The notes beneath the pieces are model-generated. The model did not search any database. It had not been told where the DNA came from and worked only from the letters and a program-made list of their open reading frames with translations. Position numbers and translations under genes: made by a program. DNA of 64,000 bases, taken from positions 372,001 to 436,000 of the forward strand of contig OY764195.2 in assembly GCA_963668245.2 (NCBI GenBank). The letters run 5' to 3'. This document shows positions 1 to 7,690 of this stretch, piece by piece. Numbering within the stretch: the stretch's first letter is position 1; each line of letters opens with the position of its first letter. The DNA is from Anoxybacterium sp963668245. Lineage in GTDB: Bacteria; Bacillota; Clostridia; Peptostreptococcales; Anaerovoracaceae.

Positions 1-2
1 AT

Positions 3-2123
3 TACCCAAGTTGGTATCAATGGTCTTTTCCAGATTTTCAATATCAAGAATATGAATTGGATGAAACCGAATTTGACGAATCATTTCCAGATTTAGCTGA
101 CTTTCCAGCTATCGACAATTATGTTGCTTCTGCTACCAATCAGAGCAAGTCCCTTACGATAAGTGAGAACACTCACTATGGTACGTTGACAAATACATCA
201 AATTCTAACTACACAATTACCCTTGATTTGCAAAATCAAGACTTATATTTGGTAGTAGATAATTTTAACATCAGTGGTTGGCGTAACATAATCATAAAAG
301 GGAACCATACTTTGTATTTGTTTGTGGATGATTGCACGGGAACTCAGCCTTTGCTTTTGACTTCTAACAAAACCATTGACCCTGATCAGGTATACATTGT
401 TTCTCATGATTATATTCCTCTTAATGCTGGATACCCATTGTATGGTCACGTATTCTATGAAGGAATGTCCACCATTTCTACAGGTGGTTATGCAAGCATT
501 GTAGGCAGCTTAGCGACAGATGCTACCACAGTTTCTTTCAGTGGCTCTGATCCAATGAAAGGTCTTGTTTATGCACCGAACGCAGCGGTTACTATGGAAG
601 GATCTAGTATTATCACTGGTCGTCTGGTAGCAAAGAGCTTGTCTATGATAGGCAGTGCAAAAATCAATTATAGAGACTCAAATATTACTTGGGCCGTTCC
701 AAGCGCATTGTTAAAGCAAAAATACACCGTCAACGTAACGGCAGACCCAGCAGGTGGCGGTACCGTTTCACCGGGAACGACAACCGTAAATAGTGGTGAA
801 ACCATAAAGATCACAGCGACGCCTGCTAGCGGATATACCTTTACTGGCTTTACTTCCAATAGCACCTCGATGATTCCTGATGATAGTGGCAATCTAACTG
901 TAACTGGAAATGTAAATATTGTGGCACATTTTGCTCAGCAAGCAGTTCAGTACGATGTGAATGTCAGTGCAGATCCAGATGGGGCAGGTATCGTTTCTCC
1001 GACTTACGTGAGGGTGAATTCTGGAGAGACCATCACCATCACTGCTACTCCAGCCAGTGGATATACCTTTACAGGGTTTACTTCCAACAACACTGCGATG
1101 GTTCCTGATGGCAGCGGCAATTTGACAGTCACTGGCAACGTAAACGTTGTTGCTCATTTTGAGCAGACCATCAACGATGATTATATCAACGGGATACTTG
1201 GCGAATATTATGATGACAGCGAATTACACGATTATGCACTCCGTATGAAGCGCATCGACGGAAATATTTCAAATAACTTTGGTTATGCGGCTCCTGTAAA
1301 CAAAAATGATTGCATTGAGCCAAATACCTTTTCGATTCGTTGGTCTGGATATATCAAACCGACGGTTACCGGAGATTACTATTTCAAAACATACTCGGAT
1401 GATGGTGTCATTGTCAATGTCAACGGACAGACAGTCATTGAAAACTGGGGGTTGCTCAGCTTGTCCTACAAATCAGCAACAGAAGCAGTTCATCTTGAAG
1501 CAGGGCAGTATTATCCGATTACAGTAGAGTATCAACAGCTTCCTTATTACGCTGCAGTCTTTTTATTCTGGCAGGCTGACGGAGGACAGATGAGTCTTGT
1601 CCCTGAGGCAAATCTTTATATTGAGAAAACAGTTTATGAAGAATATGTCGCATATGAGGATATGACCCAGTATTTCAACCAGATTTCCAAAAATGGGGAA
1701 GGCTTTAAAAACGTATTTTATAGCGAAGACAACGGTGGAAATCGAGTGGATGAATACGCTGAAATCAGCAACATCAATTACGAATGGAGAAATGACGCAC
1801 CTGGTAGCATCTCTAGTGATGTGTTCTATGGTGAATCAGATGGGTATTTAGAAGCTAAGTTCACAGAAGATACCACCTTAACCTTTACGGTAGATGATTC
1901 CATTCGGGTTTGGATCAACGATAACCTCGTGATAGATCAGTGGAACTGGAACAGCAATAGAAAGTTCTCTTACACATTCGCTGCGGAAGCAGGAACAAAG
2001 TACAAGATGCATATTGAATATATGGATAAGGGACTTGGTGCAACTCTTCAAATGAGTTGGAGTGGTGATGCACTTGGCTCTGAAGTAGTTCCTTCTTCCT
2101 ATATGTACGCTCCTTTGGACTAA
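3..2123 (+). CDS. surface protein with B-repeats and PA14 domains (5' partial)
   Basis: The reading frame is open to the left edge, so the true start lies outside; a TTG at 57 is the first start-like codon but nothing suggests it is used. The first part (to about base 690) resembles the pilin-like/adhesin region with the phrase GLVYAPNAAV. It is followed by two tandem divergent InlB B-type repeats (bases 723-932 and 951-1160, period 76 residues, each with SGETI and GYTFTGFTSN) and then two PA14 domains (about 1185-1620 and 1660-2100) carrying the typical DDG/DDS-I-V-V and W-x-G signatures. PA14 domains bind carbohydrates and B-repeats act as stalks, so a cell-surface glycan-binding role is inferred. 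No C-terminal sorting signal or transmembrane segment is visible. A strong terminator follows 58 bases downstream. Confidence 0.75.
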   Translation, partial: YPSWYQWSFPDFQYQEYELDETEFDESFPDLADFPAIDNYVASATNQSKSLTISENTHYGTLTNTSNSNYTITLDLQNQDLYLVVDNFNISGWRNIIIKGNHTLYLFVDDCTGTQPLLLTSNKTIDPDQVYIVSHDYIPLNAGYPLYGHVFYEGMSTISTGGYASIVGSLATDATTVSFSGSDPMKGLVYAPNAAVTMEGSSIITGRLVAKSLSMIGSAKINYRDSNITWAVPSALLKQKYTVNVTADPAGGGTVSPGTTTVNSGETIKITATPASGYTFTGFTSNSTSMIPDDSGNLTVTGNVNIVAHFAQQAVQYDVNVSADPDGAGIVSPTYVRVNSGETITITATPASGYTFTGFTSNNTAMVPDGSGNLTVTGNVNVVAHFEQTINDDYINGILGEYYDDSELHDYALRMKRIDGNISNNFGYAAPVNKNDCIEPNTFSIRWSGYIKPTVTGDYYFKTYSDDGVIVNVNGQTVIENWGLLSLSYKSATEAVHLEAGQYYPITVEYQQLPYYAAVFLFWQADGGQMSLVPEANLYIEKTVYEEYVAYEDMTQYFNQISKNGEGFKNVFYSEDNGGNRVDEYAEISNINYEWRNDAPGSISSDVFYGESDGYLEAKFTEDTTLTFTVDDSIRVWINDNLVIDQWNWNSNRKFSYTFAAEAGTKYKMHIEYMDKGLGATLQMSWSGDALGSEVVPSSYMYAPLD
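723..1160 (+). repeat. two tandem 228-base B-repeat units in the surface gene
   Basis: Two units begin at 723 (YTVNVTADP) and 951 (YDVNVSADP) and keep most residues, including NSGETI, ITATPASGYTFTGFTSN and NLTVTGNVN. This is a domain duplication inside one coding sequence. Such near-identical units can change copy number by recombination. Confidence 0.85.
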
Positions 2124-2181
2124 AGTGTAATTGCAAATAGCGAATCGCTACAGGATTACAACAAAAATTATAAGCATATGA

Positions 2182-2216
2182 AAACATCCTGCTCTTTTGA
2201 GCAGGATGTTTATTTA
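2182..2216. terminator. intrinsic terminator, probably bidirectional
   Basis: A 13-bp perfect stem (2182-2194 with 2199-2211) and TTTT loop are followed by a T-rich stretch on the plus strand and preceded by A residues. It separates the convergent surface gene and the aminotransferase gene. Confidence 0.85.
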
Positions 2217-2245
2217 TTCTTCTTCAAGGAAAAAACATTACATAT

Positions 2246-3433
2246 CTATTCTGTTAAATATTCGGACGTAAGGTTTCCCAATATCTTCATCCCTTTGCGA
2301 ATGTCATCCCCCATCATATTTGAAAAATTCAAACGCAATTCATTATTTTTGGCACCGCTTGGGTAGAATGAGCCACCTGGTATAAATGCCACCTTGCATT
2401 CTAACGCTCTTTTCAGAAGAACGCTTGCATCTTTATCCTCGGGTAACTCCAACCAAATAAACAGTCCACCCCTTGGTGTTATATACTGTACTTCCTTGGG
2501 AAAATATTGGGTGATTGATTCCATCATAATATCACGGCGTACCTTATATACCTCTGTAATTCTCTTGATGTGCGCATCTAAATCATTGTGTTCCAAATAA
2601 TGTGCCATCTGTCTTTGGGCAATTGCCGAAGATGAGAGATCAGCAGCATTTTTCAGAAGCAAATATTGATCCATCAAGTGCTTTCTGGCGCATAGCCAAG
2701 CAACCCTCAAGCCTGGGCAAAAGGTTTTAGAAAAGGTACCAACGTAAATCACTTGTCCTTTTGTGTCATAATAGCTAAGTGGCGGTTCTAGTTTGTCCTC
2801 AAAGGAAAGCTCCGAATAAGCGGCATCTTCAATAATTGGAACGTCATATTGCGCAATGAGTTCAATAAATGCCTTCTTCCTAGATGACGACCAGCTTCTT
2901 CCTGTTGGATTTTGAAAATCAGGGATTACGTAGATTAGTTTTACCCGTTCTCCATAAGTGTCCAAAGCATCTTTTAGTGAGTCTAGAACAAGTCCTTCAC
3001 GATCTGTAGGAAGTCCTATCAGCTCTGCTTCATACGACTTCAACGCGTTCACCGCCCCTAAATACGAGGGAGTTTCAAATAGAACCACATCCCCTTTGTT
3101 GATAAAAAGCATACTGCTCATATCCAAAGCCTGCTGTGATCCGCTTGTGATTACTACTTCATCTATCTGATAGTCTACATGAAATTTTCGTTTCATACGT
3201 TCAGCAATGATAGCTCTCAACTTGACAAATCCGCTAGTCGCACCATAACTCAGTGCCTCTTTGCCCTCTCGGTCGAGAACCTCAATAAACGATTGTTTAA
3301 TCGCTTCCACAGGATACGTTTCAGGAGAAGGAAATCCAGCAGAAAATGATATCATATCGTCAGTTTCTGTGAGCTCCATTGCATTCAGCAATGCCTTATC
3401 CTTTAAAGAATCCATCCTGCTTGCAAATTTCAT
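2246..3433 (-). CDS. PLP-dependent class I/II aminotransferase
   Basis: A fold-type I aminotransferase of the 2-aminoadipate/aromatic (LysN/ARO8-like, MocR-related) group, transferring an amino group between an amino acid and a 2-oxo acid. The N-terminal ISFSAGFPSPETYP, the SYGATSG segment, the PDFQNPTGRSW motif (Asn/Pro binding the cofactor), EDAAYSEL, and the cofactor lysine in GTFSKTFCPGLR (about residue 236) are all present; the terminal substrate arginine is in ELRLNFSN. Length (about 395 aa) is normal. I take the ATG at 3433 because AGAAGGTG sits six bases upstream; a GTG lies three codons earlier. It is 27 bases downstream of the adenosylhomocysteinase gene on the same strand, so co-transcription is likely. 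The substrate cannot be told from sequence. Confidence 0.85.
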   Translation of the reverse strand: MKFASRMDSLKDKALLNAMELTETDDMISFSAGFPSPETYPVEAIKQSFIEVLDREGKEALSYGATSGFVKLRAIIAERMKRKFHVDYQIDEVVITSGSQQALDMSSMLFINKGDVVLFETPSYLGAVNALKSYEAELIGLPTDREGLVLDSLKDALDTYGERVKLIYVIPDFQNPTGRSWSSSRKKAFIELIAQYDVPIIEDAAYSELSFEDKLEPPLSYYDTKGQVIYVGTFSKTFCPGLRVAWLCARKHLMDQYLLLKNAADLSSSAIAQRQMAHYLEHNDLDAHIKRITEVYKVRRDIMMESITQYFPKEVQYITPRGGLFIWLELPEDKDASVLLKRALECKVAFIPGGSFYPSGAKNNELRLNFSNMMGDDIRKGMKILGNLTSEYLTE

Positions 3434-3460
3434 AACACGCACCTTCTTGCCATATATATT

Positions 3461-4711
3461 TTATAAATTCCAGCTGCTTAAGTATTTTTCTTGTTCTGGA
3501 GTCAAATGATCAATTGCAATTCCCCAAGCTTCCAATTTCCTTCTAGCTACTACTTCATCGATTTCTGCAGAAACATCGATTACCTTATTTGCAAGTTTTC
3601 CTTTATGATTTAGGATATACAACGCGGATAAGCACTGGACTGCAAAACTCATGTCCATAATTTCGGCAGGATGACCGTCTGCCGCAGCTATATTTACCAG
3701 TCTGCCTTCACCAATTACATTGACCCAATTGCCTGTTTCCAATTGATATCCCATAATGTTTTTTCTTGTTTCTTTTTTGGCAACTGCTGCTTTTTCCAAG
3801 CCCTCCATATCAACCTCAACATTGAAGTGTCCTGCATTTGTTAAGATTGCTCTATCTTTCATGGTTTTCATGTGCTCTACTGTAATAACATGATTACAAC
3901 CAGTTGCCGAAACAAAAATATCACCGTAAGGCGCTGCTGTTTCCATGGTCATTACGTCAAAACCATCCATTTTTGCTTCAATTGCTTTCACTGGATCAAT
4001 TTCCGTGACAATGACTCTAGCACCCAGTGCCGCAGCTCTCATGGCAATGCCTTTGCTGCACCAGCCATACCCTGCAACAACTGCAACTTTTCCGGCTATA
4101 ATTAGGTTCGTATTTCTCATAATACTATCCCAAACAGACTGGCCTGTTCCATAGCGATTGTCGAAAAGATGCTTGCACTGAGCATCATTTACAGCAACCA
4201 TTGGAAATTTTAAAATGCCTTCATTTTCCATGGCCTTCAGACGAATTACCCCTGTAGTGGTTTCTTCACATCCACCCCATACTTCTTCACCCAAATCAGG
4301 TCTTTTGCTATGAATCAATCCTACAAGATCTCCTCCATCATCAATGATGATATTAGGTTTATGGGACAACGACATTTCAATATGGCGATCATACTCTTCC
4401 GAAGTCGCACCATGGTAAGCAAACACCTTCATGCCTGTAGCCGCTAACGCTGCTGCCACATCATCCTGCGTAGACAACACATTACTGCCTGTAACGGACA
4501 TGTCTGCTCCTCCAGCCGCTAATACTTCACATAAATATGCGGTTTTCGCTTCCAGATGGACGGATAAAGAAATTTTCACACCAGCAAGTGGTTTCTCTTT
4601 TTTCAATTGCTCTTCCAATCCTCTTAGGATTGGCATATTATTTCTAACCCACTCTATTTTTTGTCTCCCAGACGGCGCGAGACGAATATCTCGAATATCA
4701 TACTGTTCCAT
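3461..4711 (-). CDS. ahcY: adenosylhomocysteinase (SAH hydrolase family)
   Basis: NAD-dependent enzyme that splits S-adenosylhomocysteine into adenosine and homocysteine, clearing the by-product of methylation. The catalytic segments are visible: SVHLEAKTA (His), DDGGDL (Asp), GGCEETTTG (Glu), VNDAQCKHLFDNRYG (Lys and Asp), and the NAD-binding glycine motif VAGYGWCSKG. At 416 residues it is shorter than most bacterial and eukaryotic members and ends in EQEKYLSSWNL with no C-terminal KPDHYRY tail that contributes to the NAD site of the neighbouring subunit in the long forms. This resembles the archaeal/thermophile-type short class, some of which prefer S-inosylhomocysteine, so exact substrate is uncertain. 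Start ATG has AGGAGG upstream. No methyltransferase, luxS or SAM/SAH riboswitch was seen next to it. Confidence 0.9.
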   Translation of the reverse strand: MEQYDIRDIRLAPSGRQKIEWVRNNMPILRGLEEQLKKEKPLAGVKISLSVHLEAKTAYLCEVLAAGGADMSVTGSNVLSTQDDVAAALAATGMKVFAYHGATSEEYDRHIEMSLSHKPNIIIDDGGDLVGLIHSKRPDLGEEVWGGCEETTTGVIRLKAMENEGILKFPMVAVNDAQCKHLFDNRYGTGQSVWDSIMRNTNLIIAGKVAVVAGYGWCSKGIAMRAAALGARVIVTEIDPVKAIEAKMDGFDVMTMETAAPYGDIFVSATGCNHVITVEHMKTMKDRAILTNAGHFNVEVDMEGLEKAAVAKKETRKNIMGYQLETGNWVNVIGEGRLVNIAAADGHPAEIMDMSFAVQCLSALYILNHKGKLANKVIDVSAEIDEVVARRKLEAWGIAIDHLTPEQEKYLSSWNL

Positions 4712-4799
4712 TTTATCCTCCTATGTATTTTCATTTTTTCTTTTTTTAAAACTAAAATTATCCGCATTGAAAATCAAGCAGCGATTACCCTCTTTATTT

Positions 4800-5357
4800 T
4801 CAAATGGATTCTACATGAAATTCTGTGCTATGCTGGAATTCAGCTAGCATTTTCCTTCGTTCTTTGTAGTCAGGAATTTGATCCTTAACAACCTTCCAAA
4901 AGGCCGAAGAATGATTCAGTTCTTTCGTATGTGCGAGTTCATGGATGACCACATAATCAACCAAAGGTTCTGGTGCAAAAGCCAACCGATACGTGAAATT
5001 AATATTCCCCCTACCATTGCAAGAACCCCATCTGCTTTTTGCTCGATTTACTTTTACAGTACTATACGCAACGTCCATTTGTTTTGCAAAAAACTCACAT
5101 TTCTGCTCCAACATCACAAGTGCTTTTTTCATCCAGATTGTTTCTTCTTGTGAAGAAAGGGTAATCACCCTTTTAGATTGATGATATCCTTCTATCCTCT
5201 GTCGGGTGGATTCAATCCAATTCTTTTTTTGACGAATAAAATCCTCAATATATGCTTTTGATATTTTTTGAGGTGCCCTCACCTCAAGCGACCCGTCCTC
5301 TTTTACGGATAATGCCAAGGTACGTCGATTTGTTCGAATCAAGTGATATTGTTCCAT
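4800..5357 (-). CDS. YgjP/SprT-like zinc metallopeptidase (DUF45)
   Basis: A small M48-like protein of the YgjP (DUF45) family. The zinc motif HELAH (in VVIHELAHTKELNH) with a downstream His in SSAFWKVVK is intact, as is the family RAKSRWGSC segment. Function in bacteria is poorly defined; it is a predicted cytoplasmic metal-dependent hydrolase. ATG 5357 is chosen, with GGGATGA upstream; a TTG lies two codons earlier. It begins 14 bases after the GerMN lipoprotein gene, suggesting one transcript with it and with the LemA gene. Confidence 0.8.
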   Translation of the reverse strand: MEQYHLIRTNRRTLALSVKEDGSLEVRAPQKISKAYIEDFIRQKKNWIESTRQRIEGYHQSKRVITLSSQEETIWMKKALVMLEQKCEFFAKQMDVAYSTVKVNRAKSRWGSCNGRGNINFTYRLAFAPEPLVDYVVIHELAHTKELNHSSAFWKVVKDQIPDYKERRKMLAEFQHSTEFHVESI

Positions 5358-5371
5358 AGGCAATCATCCCA

Positions 5372-5908
5372 CTAAAACAAATCTTCGGTAAACGGTTCCA
5401 GCGTATCCACATGACCCATCAACGTCTCTGCAGGTTCTCCATCTACTAAAAAGACTACTTGTGATATTTGGTCAAAGGAACCAATCAAGGTATCAACAAT
5501 CTGGCTCACCAAAAACATCTCTTCCAAGGATCCACCATTTAGCCCTTCACTTGCAAGATCCACGTAACCTGTCCCTTCTTCAAGAGTCACGTCTATGAAC
5601 TGAATTTTATCATTAATGGATGAGCTACACTGAGTATTCGGCAATTCCCTCAGTTTCTCCAATGTATCTATATAAACTGAGTCCTCATCCGCAATGACTT
5701 CATCTTGGTATGAAAGCATTTTATCCATAGATTCATCGCCTGACTGAATGTATTCTTCGTTTGCGAAGTATAATGTCACTACATACGCTTCTTCTTGATT
5801 TGCAGCCACATCGTCGTTATTATTATCGTCGTTTGCTTTCGTACATCCTGAAAATGCAACTGCAATCATCAGGAAAATCACTAGTAAAATCTTCTTTCTC
5901 TCTCTCAT
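5372..5908 (-). CDS. GerMN-domain lipoprotein
   Basis: The N-terminus has positive residues, a hydrophobic stretch (ILLVIFLMIAVAF) and the lipobox FSGC, so it is a predicted lipoprotein on the outer face of the membrane. After an Asn/Asp-rich linker it has one GerMN-type domain (VTLYFANEEY ... VYIDTLEKLREL ... GTGYVDLASEGLNGGSLEEMFLVSQIVDTL ... VVFLVDGEPAETLMGHVD). GerMN domains occur in the spore germination protein GerM and in non-sporulation lipoproteins, and are thought to bind cell-wall material. ATG 5908 follows AGGAGG by five bases. It is shorter than GerM, which has two domains. Confidence 0.8.
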   Translation of the reverse strand: MRERKKILLVIFLMIAVAFSGCTKANDDNNNDDVAANQEEAYVVTLYFANEEYIQSGDESMDKMLSYQDEVIADEDSVYIDTLEKLRELPNTQCSSSINDKIQFIDVTLEEGTGYVDLASEGLNGGSLEEMFLVSQIVDTLIGSFDQISQVVFLVDGEPAETLMGHVDTLEPFTEDLF

Positions 5909-5948
5909 CAATACCTCCTAGGCCTTTTCACACGGCCTCCTTTGATTG

Positions 5949-6491
5949 TCACTCTATAGAAGTCATTGGAACAATTCGCATTTTTTCAAGGTCAATTCCT
6001 TTTAAAGCTGGCGCTCCCAAAATGGAAATTTGTACACGCAAATTTGGTTTTTGAATATGCTGATTATATAAATCAATCCATTGATTATACCTATCACATT
6101 GCAGTATTAAATCTTCCGACAGTTCAATCAAATCATCTTCAAGCTCCTGAAATTCTTCATTTGCCTTGAGACTCTCTATCTGCTTAGTTTCCAATAAAAA
6201 CTCGCTGATTTTAATGGCTATCTGCTCTGCAAAGGCACTGGAATCTTCCCGATCTTCATAGCTGCGATACCCTCCATCCAATTCATAAATGTCTCCTAGG
6301 ATAGCTGATTTCATACCCGATTCATGGGCCAGCTGTATCATTTTCAAGATGTACTGAGATCTGGTTTGTAATAGTCCATCAATTCGAATCCATTGGCTTC
6401 TTGCTTGTTTTTTATATTTTTGCATCTTACCATAAGCAGCCTGCAACCAAGCAAAGACCACTACAATTACTCCAAAAACAACGTAAAGCAT
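5949..6491 (-). CDS. LemA family membrane protein
   Basis: One N-terminal transmembrane segment (about residues 2-18) is followed by the helical LemA domain, recognisable by the KKQARSQWIRIDGLLQTRSQ segment and the long amphipathic helices. LemA proteins are anchored with the helical bundle facing out; their role is unclear. AAGGAG precedes the start. It sits 38 bases upstream of the GerMN lipoprotein gene on the same strand and probably heads that small group. Confidence 0.8.
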   Translation of the reverse strand: MLYVVFGVIVVVFAWLQAAYGKMQKYKKQARSQWIRIDGLLQTRSQYILKMIQLAHESGMKSAILGDIYELDGGYRSYEDREDSSAFAEQIAIKISEFLLETKQIESLKANEEFQELEDDLIELSEDLILQCDRYNQWIDLYNQHIQKPNLRVQISILGAPALKGIDLEKMRIVPMTSIE

Positions 6492-6627
6492 TCCAAACTC
6501 CTTTTCTTTTATGTGTCTTATTCTTTATTTTATCACTAATTGTAAAGGATAGCGAGAAAAAATAATGGGATCAACCAGTCGGTATGAAAGATTCTCATTT
6601 CTTGATTTTATGAAAAACGAGCTAAGA

Positions 6628-6649
6628 AAAGCTGCTTTTCAGCAGCTTT
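6628..6649 (-). terminator. terminator of the signalling operon
   Basis: Perfect 9-bp stem (6628-6636 with 6641-6649) just after the stop codon of the REC-HD-GYP gene on the minus strand, followed there by a pyrimidine-rich stretch. Confidence 0.65.
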
Positions 6650-6659
6650 CTTCTATCCA

Positions 6660-7679
6660 TTATAGAATTGTCTCAAATGCATCTACTATGCTTCGGTCCA
6701 ATTTTGTCTCTGCCTCTTCACGCAAGACAGCCATGGCTTGATCTTTTGTCATTGCTTTCCGATAAACTCGTTCACTGATTAGCGCATCATAGATGTCCAC
6801 GATGGCTAAAATACGAGCCTCATGACTTATTTCATCGCCTTTTTTTCCATATGGATATCCACTCCCGTCCATTCTTTCATGATGTTCTAAAACAATATCA
6901 GCAACTTTATCAATAAATCCAAGCTCCTTTATGATTTCGGCTCCAAAGGTTACATGCTCTTTCATCAAATCAAAGGCTTCACTATCCAGCGGTCCTTCTT
7001 TATACAAAATATGATCTCTCACCGTAAGTTTACCCAAGTCGTGAAATAGCCCAGCCAAACACAAATTATCGATACGCTCTTGGGAATAATCGTATTTTTC
7101 AGCCAAAGATTTACACTGTTTTTCCACTCTTTTCGAATGGTTATAGAGCTCTGGATCTTTCACTTCTAATGTCCTTAAAAGTGCATTCATAGCTCCATTT
7201 TTATGATTTCCAATGGCTGAATTCAGTTCTTCCAATGTTTTTTGCCAAGATTCCTGCTCCAACGTGTAATTATTTAATATGATTTCTTGTTTTATCTTTT
7301 CATCCCGTTGCAAAAAAGCATCTTGAATTGCTTGAACCAATTCCTCTTCATCTACTGGCTTTGCAAGATAGCGAAAAATCAACCCGCTGTTGATTGCCTC
7401 TATGGTACTTTTCATATCCGAATATCCTGTTAGTAAAATACGTACCATATGAGGGCAGTGCTCCTTTGCATGCTGTAACACTTTATTTCCACTCATGTCT
7501 GGCATTCTTTGATCGCAGATTAATACAGAAATGTCATTTGACTCCATCAATTCAATGGCTTCTTTGGGTTTGGTCGTAAACAACGGACGATATCCATGAA
7601 TCCGTAAAATACGATTCAGCCCCTGAACCATAAGTTCTTCATCGTCTACTAGTAATATCTTTGCATCTTGTTTGTTCAT
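6660..7679 (-). CDS. response regulator with HD-GYP phosphodiesterase domain
   Basis: An N-terminal receiver domain (ILLVDDEE, phospho-Asp in LICDQRMPDMSG, Lys in YLAKPV) is joined to an HD-GYP domain with HDLGKL, HH and DGSGYP motifs, the signature of c-di-GMP phosphodiesterases of the RpfG type. It probably lowers c-di-GMP when phosphorylated by the histidine kinase encoded directly upstream. The kinase stop codon lies 12 bases before the start chosen here (ATG 7679, AGGGGTGA upstream; a GTG lies three codons earlier). It is the last gene of a four-gene operon and is followed by a terminator. Length of about 340 residues is typical. Confidence 0.88.
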   Translation of the reverse strand: MNKQDAKILLVDDEELMVQGLNRILRIHGYRPLFTTKPKEAIELMESNDISVLICDQRMPDMSGNKVLQHAKEHCPHMVRILLTGYSDMKSTIEAINSGLIFRYLAKPVDEEELVQAIQDAFLQRDEKIKQEIILNNYTLEQESWQKTLEELNSAIGNHKNGAMNALLRTLEVKDPELYNHSKRVEKQCKSLAEKYDYSQERIDNLCLAGLFHDLGKLTVRDHILYKEGPLDSEAFDLMKEHVTFGAEIIKELGFIDKVADIVLEHHERMDGSGYPYGKKGDEISHEARILAIVDIYDALISERVYRKAMTKDQAMAVLREEAETKLDRSIVDAFETIL

Positions 7680-7690
7680 GTTTATCACCC

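Noticed and set aside
57..59. TTG as the start of the surface protein
   Set aside because: The frame is open upstream to the window edge and no ribosome binding site lies before this codon.
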